Of a DNA stretch of 8,206 nucleotides, positions 5,967 to 8,206 are shown one piece after another. Under the pieces are notes generated by a model. It was not told the DNA's origin. It made no database searches and was given only the letters and a program-made list of their open reading frames with translations. Numbering within the stretch: position 1 is the first letter of the stretch; the number at the start of each line of letters is the position of its first letter. Source of the DNA: Chloroflexia bacterium (GTDB lineage Bacteria; Chloroflexota; Chloroflexia; Thermomicrobiales; UBA6265); the NCBI GenBank assembly GCA_013698495.1, contig JACCUV010000262.1, positions 1-8,206 of the forward strand. Reading direction: 5' to 3'. The translations under genes and the position numbers were made by a program.

Positions 5967-7490
5967 TTGAGCGACCACCTGACCCAACCCGTTATCGACG
6001 AGGACCGTGAAGAGTTCGATGTGGACTCACTGGGTCGAGCCGTGCCAATGACGACCGACGAGGAGTCCGCGACGCTTGAAGAACGGTTGGCCGATCTCAG
6101 CGCCCTGATTGCGGATGCCGGTGACGACGACGAGGCGCCAAGCGAAATTGACCTCGTCGACGAAGAAGACGACGTGCAGACCACGATGAGCGCGGGGATC
6201 ACGGCGGCGGCGATTGCCGATAGCGATCTCTCGGCGGTCAGTCTCGACGATCCGGTTCGCATGTACCTGCGGGAAATCGGCCGCGTGCCACTGCTCAACA
6301 GTGCCCGGGAAGTCGAGTTGGCCAAGGCCATGGAGCGCGGACTCTATGTCACGACCGTCATCGACCAGTTGTCGGCGGCCGGTGCAATCGAACCGAGCTC
6401 CACTGAGATCGGGTTGGTCATTTATCACGCCTTTCGGGCCGGTTGGCCGGTTGTCCGCGATCTGTGGGTCGAGGTCAATGGCGACGCCGGCTTGCTTGCC
6501 AAGTCGGATATTGTCGCGCAGGTGTTGCCGATCACGAATCTTCCCGAAGCCGCGATCGAGGCGATCGTGACGCGTCGCCAGGTTTCGTCCGTCGCCCTCG
6601 AAGAACACCTGCGACTTCGCACTGTGGAGTGGGAGTTGCTTCCCGCCTCACTCCAACAGCACATTGAGCGCACCGAAACGTGGCCCGATGGGGCTTCCGT
6701 GGTCGCCATGTTCGATGAGCGAAAGGTGCGCCAGGCGCGACGTTGGCGCGACACGCAGGTGGCGGGCCGGCGGGCCAAGGTGGCCCTGACCGAAGCGAAT
6801 CTGCGCCTGGTGGTGAGCGTCGCCAAGAAGTACAGCGGCCGCGGCATGGGCATGCTCGATTTGATCCAGGAAGGAAATCTCGGGCTGATTCGGGCCGTCG
6901 AGAAGTTTCAGTATCACAAGGGCTTCAAGTTCAGCACCTACGCCACCTGGTGGATTCGCCAGGCGATCACGCGCGCGATCGCCGACCAGGCCCGAACAAT
7001 CAGGATTCCGGTGCACATGGTGGAAACGATCAACCGCCTGTTGCGCACCAGCCGTCGCATGCAGCAGGAACTTGGCCGCGAGCCGACGACCGATGAAATT
7101 GCACGGGAGATGGAGATCACGCCGGAACGCGTTCGCGAGATTCTCAAGATCAGCCAGGATCCAGTCTCGCTCGAAATGCCGATTGGCGAAGAAGAAGATA
7201 GTCATCTCGGAGACTTCATCGAAGACCTCAAGATGCCGGCCCCAGCCGATGCCGCCAGCCGCCAGTTGCTGCGCGAGCAGGTCGTGGAAGTGCTGAGCAC
7301 CCTTTCCGAGCGTGAAAAGGATGTGCTGTACATGCGCTACGGGCTTGACGACGGCCGCACGCGAACCCTGGAAGAAGTCGGTCGCCACTTCGGCGTCACC
7401 CGCGAGCGCATCCGCCAGATCGAAGCCAAGGCGCTGCGTAAGCTCCGCATGCCAAGCCGCGCAAACATCCTCCGGGACTATCTGGAGTAA
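5967..7490 (+). CDS. sigA: Primary RNA polymerase sigma factor (RpoD/SigA, sigma-70 group 1)
   Basis: This is the housekeeping sigma subunit that recognises -10/-35 promoters. Numbering from the ATG at 5928 (520 aa): a very acidic N-terminus (22-83) in place of a clear region 1.1; region 1.2 (DDPVRMYLREIG, 107-118); a non-conserved spacer (about 139-280); region 2 with NLRLVVSVAKKYSGRGM (291-307), DLIQEGNLGLIRAVEKF (311-327) and the -10-melting segment FSTYATWWIRQAI (335-347); region 3 (about 363-440); and region 4 ending in the -35 helix-turn-helix VTRERIRQIEAKALRKL (490-506). The complete region 1.2 and canonical regions 2 and 4 mark a primary rather than an alternative sigma. I prefer the TTG at 5967 (507 aa) because of its ribosome binding site; ATG 5928 would add 13 residues. 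It is probably transcribed from the 5671-5699 promoter. No terminator was found after the TAA. Confidence 0.96.
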   Translation: MSDHLTQPVIDEDREEFDVDSLGRAVPMTTDEESATLEERLADLSALIADAGDDDEAPSEIDLVDEEDDVQTTMSAGITAAAIADSDLSAVSLDDPVRMYLREIGRVPLLNSAREVELAKAMERGLYVTTVIDQLSAAGAIEPSSTEIGLVIYHAFRAGWPVVRDLWVEVNGDAGLLAKSDIVAQVLPITNLPEAAIEAIVTRRQVSSVALEEHLRLRTVEWELLPASLQQHIERTETWPDGASVVAMFDERKVRQARRWRDTQVAGRRAKVALTEANLRLVVSVAKKYSGRGMGMLDLIQEGNLGLIRAVEKFQYHKGFKFSTYATWWIRQAITRAIADQARTIRIPVHMVETINRLLRTSRRMQQELGREPTTDEIAREMEITPERVREILKISQDPVSLEMPIGEEEDSHLGDFIEDLKMPAPADAASRQLLREQVVEVLSTLSEREKDVLYMRYGLDDGRTRTLEEVGRHFGVTRERIRQIEAKALRKLRMPSRANILRDYLE

Positions 7491-7728
7491 TCGAATCGTG
7501 AATCGACGCCAGACGCGAACATGGGCCGATAGCGTTTCCCAGCCCTCGACTCGTGGGTTTCCAAGCGACGTCACTTCACCAATTCACTGGTCGCAAGACC
7601 GGGGAGTCCTTCGACGAATTGAACATGGCTGGTCCAATGCGAGTGGATTGGCGCATGGTACATTTCATGTTTGTTGGGTGAACTGACTTGACTCGCGTCT
7701 TGTGGAATGATGGCGACTCCGGTAGCCT
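7491..7728 (+). other. Intergenic region between sigA and the Panacea-like gene, with a doubtful 62-codon ORF
   Basis: The 238 bases look less GC-rich than the flanking genes. A GTG at 7498, ten bases after GGAG (7484-7487), opens 62 codons ending at TGA 7684-7686. The product would be rich in Arg, Trp and Ser, with no recognised domain. By hand count about 48% of its third positions are G or C, lower than the neighbouring genes, so it is probably not coding. A TTGACT (7688-7693) resembles a -35 box but has no -10 partner at 16-18 bases. Confidence 0.4.
7587..7602 (+). repeat. Hairpin with GCAA tetraloop after sigA
   Basis: CTGGTC pairs with GACCGG (one G-U pair) around a GCAA loop, a stable GNRA tetraloop in RNA. 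It starts 97 bases after the sigA stop. No T-run follows, so it is not a classical terminator; it may protect the 3' end of the sigA transcript or be incidental. Confidence 0.35.
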
Positions 7729-8206
7729 ATGGAGAACATACGTTCGTTTCCGAATTCGGTCAGTCAGGACGTTTCCCTGGCGCTTTCCCCAACCTCTTCG
7801 GCTCCATTTGAGGAAATGGTCCTGTTTCTTCTCGGAAAGTCCCCGCTTCAACTGGGAATCACCAAACTCATGAAACTGTTGTTCCTCGCGGATATGGAGC
7901 ACATGCAACTCCATGGGGAGCGCCTCTGCGACATCGATTGGACCTGGCATCGCTACGGTCCGTTCAGTCCCCGGGTATATCAGGTTGTCGAGTCGCTCGG
8001 CGAAGAGGGACTCATTCAGGACATTCTGATTGTTGACGAACGCCGCTTCATGGGCGCTGACCTTTTTCTTGAGAAGTGTCGTATCGATACACTCGCGCCC
8101 CGCCAGGCGCACACTCTGGAAAGGGTGATCGATCGCTACGGCAGCCTGGCTCTGCCGGCAATCAAGCAGGTTGCGTATGCCACGGCCACGATGCGGAGTG
8201 TGGAGA
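7729..8206 (+). CDS. Panacea/SocA-like (DUF4065) domain protein, probable antitoxin, cut by window edge
   Basis: The 159 visible codons start at ATG 7729, the first possible start because an in-frame TAG lies at 7723-7725; the reading frame is open to the window end. After a Ser/Pro-rich lead (1-26) comes a helical domain with ITKLMKLLFLADMEH (44-58), HRYGPFSPRVYQVV (74-87) and a later helix ALPAIKQVAY (141-150). The K-L-x-K-L-L-x-L-A-D helix and the downstream Y-G-P-F-S turn match the Panacea/SocA layout as I know it. The family includes the Caulobacter SocA proteolytic adaptor-antitoxin, phage GepA-like proteins and the PanA antitoxins that neutralise unrelated toxins fused to or beside them. 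No ribosome binding site is obvious and no recognisable toxin precedes it; a partner could lie beyond 8206. Distant members are not proven antitoxins, so function is inferred. Confidence 0.75.
   Translation, partial: MENIRSFPNSVSQDVSLALSPTSSAPFEEMVLFLLGKSPLQLGITKLMKLLFLADMEHMQLHGERLCDIDWTWHRYGPFSPRVYQVVESLGEEGLIQDILIVDERRFMGADLFLEKCRIDTLAPRQAHTLERVIDRYGSLALPAIKQVAYATATMRSVE

Noticed and set aside
6648..7574. 308-codon open frame on the minus strand opposite sigA
   Set aside because: It is antisense to the conserved sigma regions 2-4; its sequence has no recognisable domain and mirrors the sigA codon pattern.
7576..8112. 178-codon minus-strand frame over the right end
   Set aside because: The plus strand here encodes a recognisable Panacea-like domain; the minus frame is its shadow and shows no family features.

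Overview
The window reads as ordinary chromosome of a moderately GC-rich bacterium. The small GTP-site style of CoaE (GNIATGKS), the Uup/YdiF-like ABC-F protein and the style of the primary sigma factor suggest Chloroflexota (Thermomicrobia-like). That is an impression from sequence style; no phylogeny was possible. Third codon positions are mostly G/C, start codons include GTG and TTG, and no tRNA, rRNA, CRISPR array, insertion sequence or phage gene was seen.

Left half (1-3983, minus strand). Reading right to left: a RarD-type EamA permease (3024-3983); a 247-base gap; an ABC-F ATPase (827-2776); dephospho-CoA kinase coaE (207-824); and the N-terminal 70 codons of a DsbA/FrnE-like thioredoxin-fold protein that runs off the left edge (1-210). 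ABC-F, coaE and the dsbA-like gene are packed end to start (2-base gap, then a 4-base ATGA overlap), so they are probably one translationally coupled transcript. The gap before ABC-F holds an extended -10 promoter candidate, several hairpins and two tiny upstream ORFs.

Middle (3984-5560). A 242-base divergent intergenic region with a 6-7-6 inverted repeat separates rarD from lysA, a complete diaminopimelate decarboxylase on the plus strand with a good ribosome binding site.

Right half (5561-8206, plus strand). About 400 bases without a convincing gene hold a 14-base palindrome and a sigma-70-type promoter candidate. Then comes the primary sigma factor (sigA/rpoD), probably starting at a TTG with a strong ribosome binding site. 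It carries a 140-residue spacer between regions 1.2 and 2.1. After a 238-base gap, a gene cut by the right edge encodes a Panacea/SocA-like (DUF4065) protein, a family known mainly as toxin-neutralising antitoxins.

Most genes are housekeeping: CoA synthesis, lysine and diaminopimelate synthesis, transcription and ribosome-associated ATPase. The part most likely to belong to a less ordinary system is the Panacea-like gene at the right edge, whose partner, if any, is probably outside the window.
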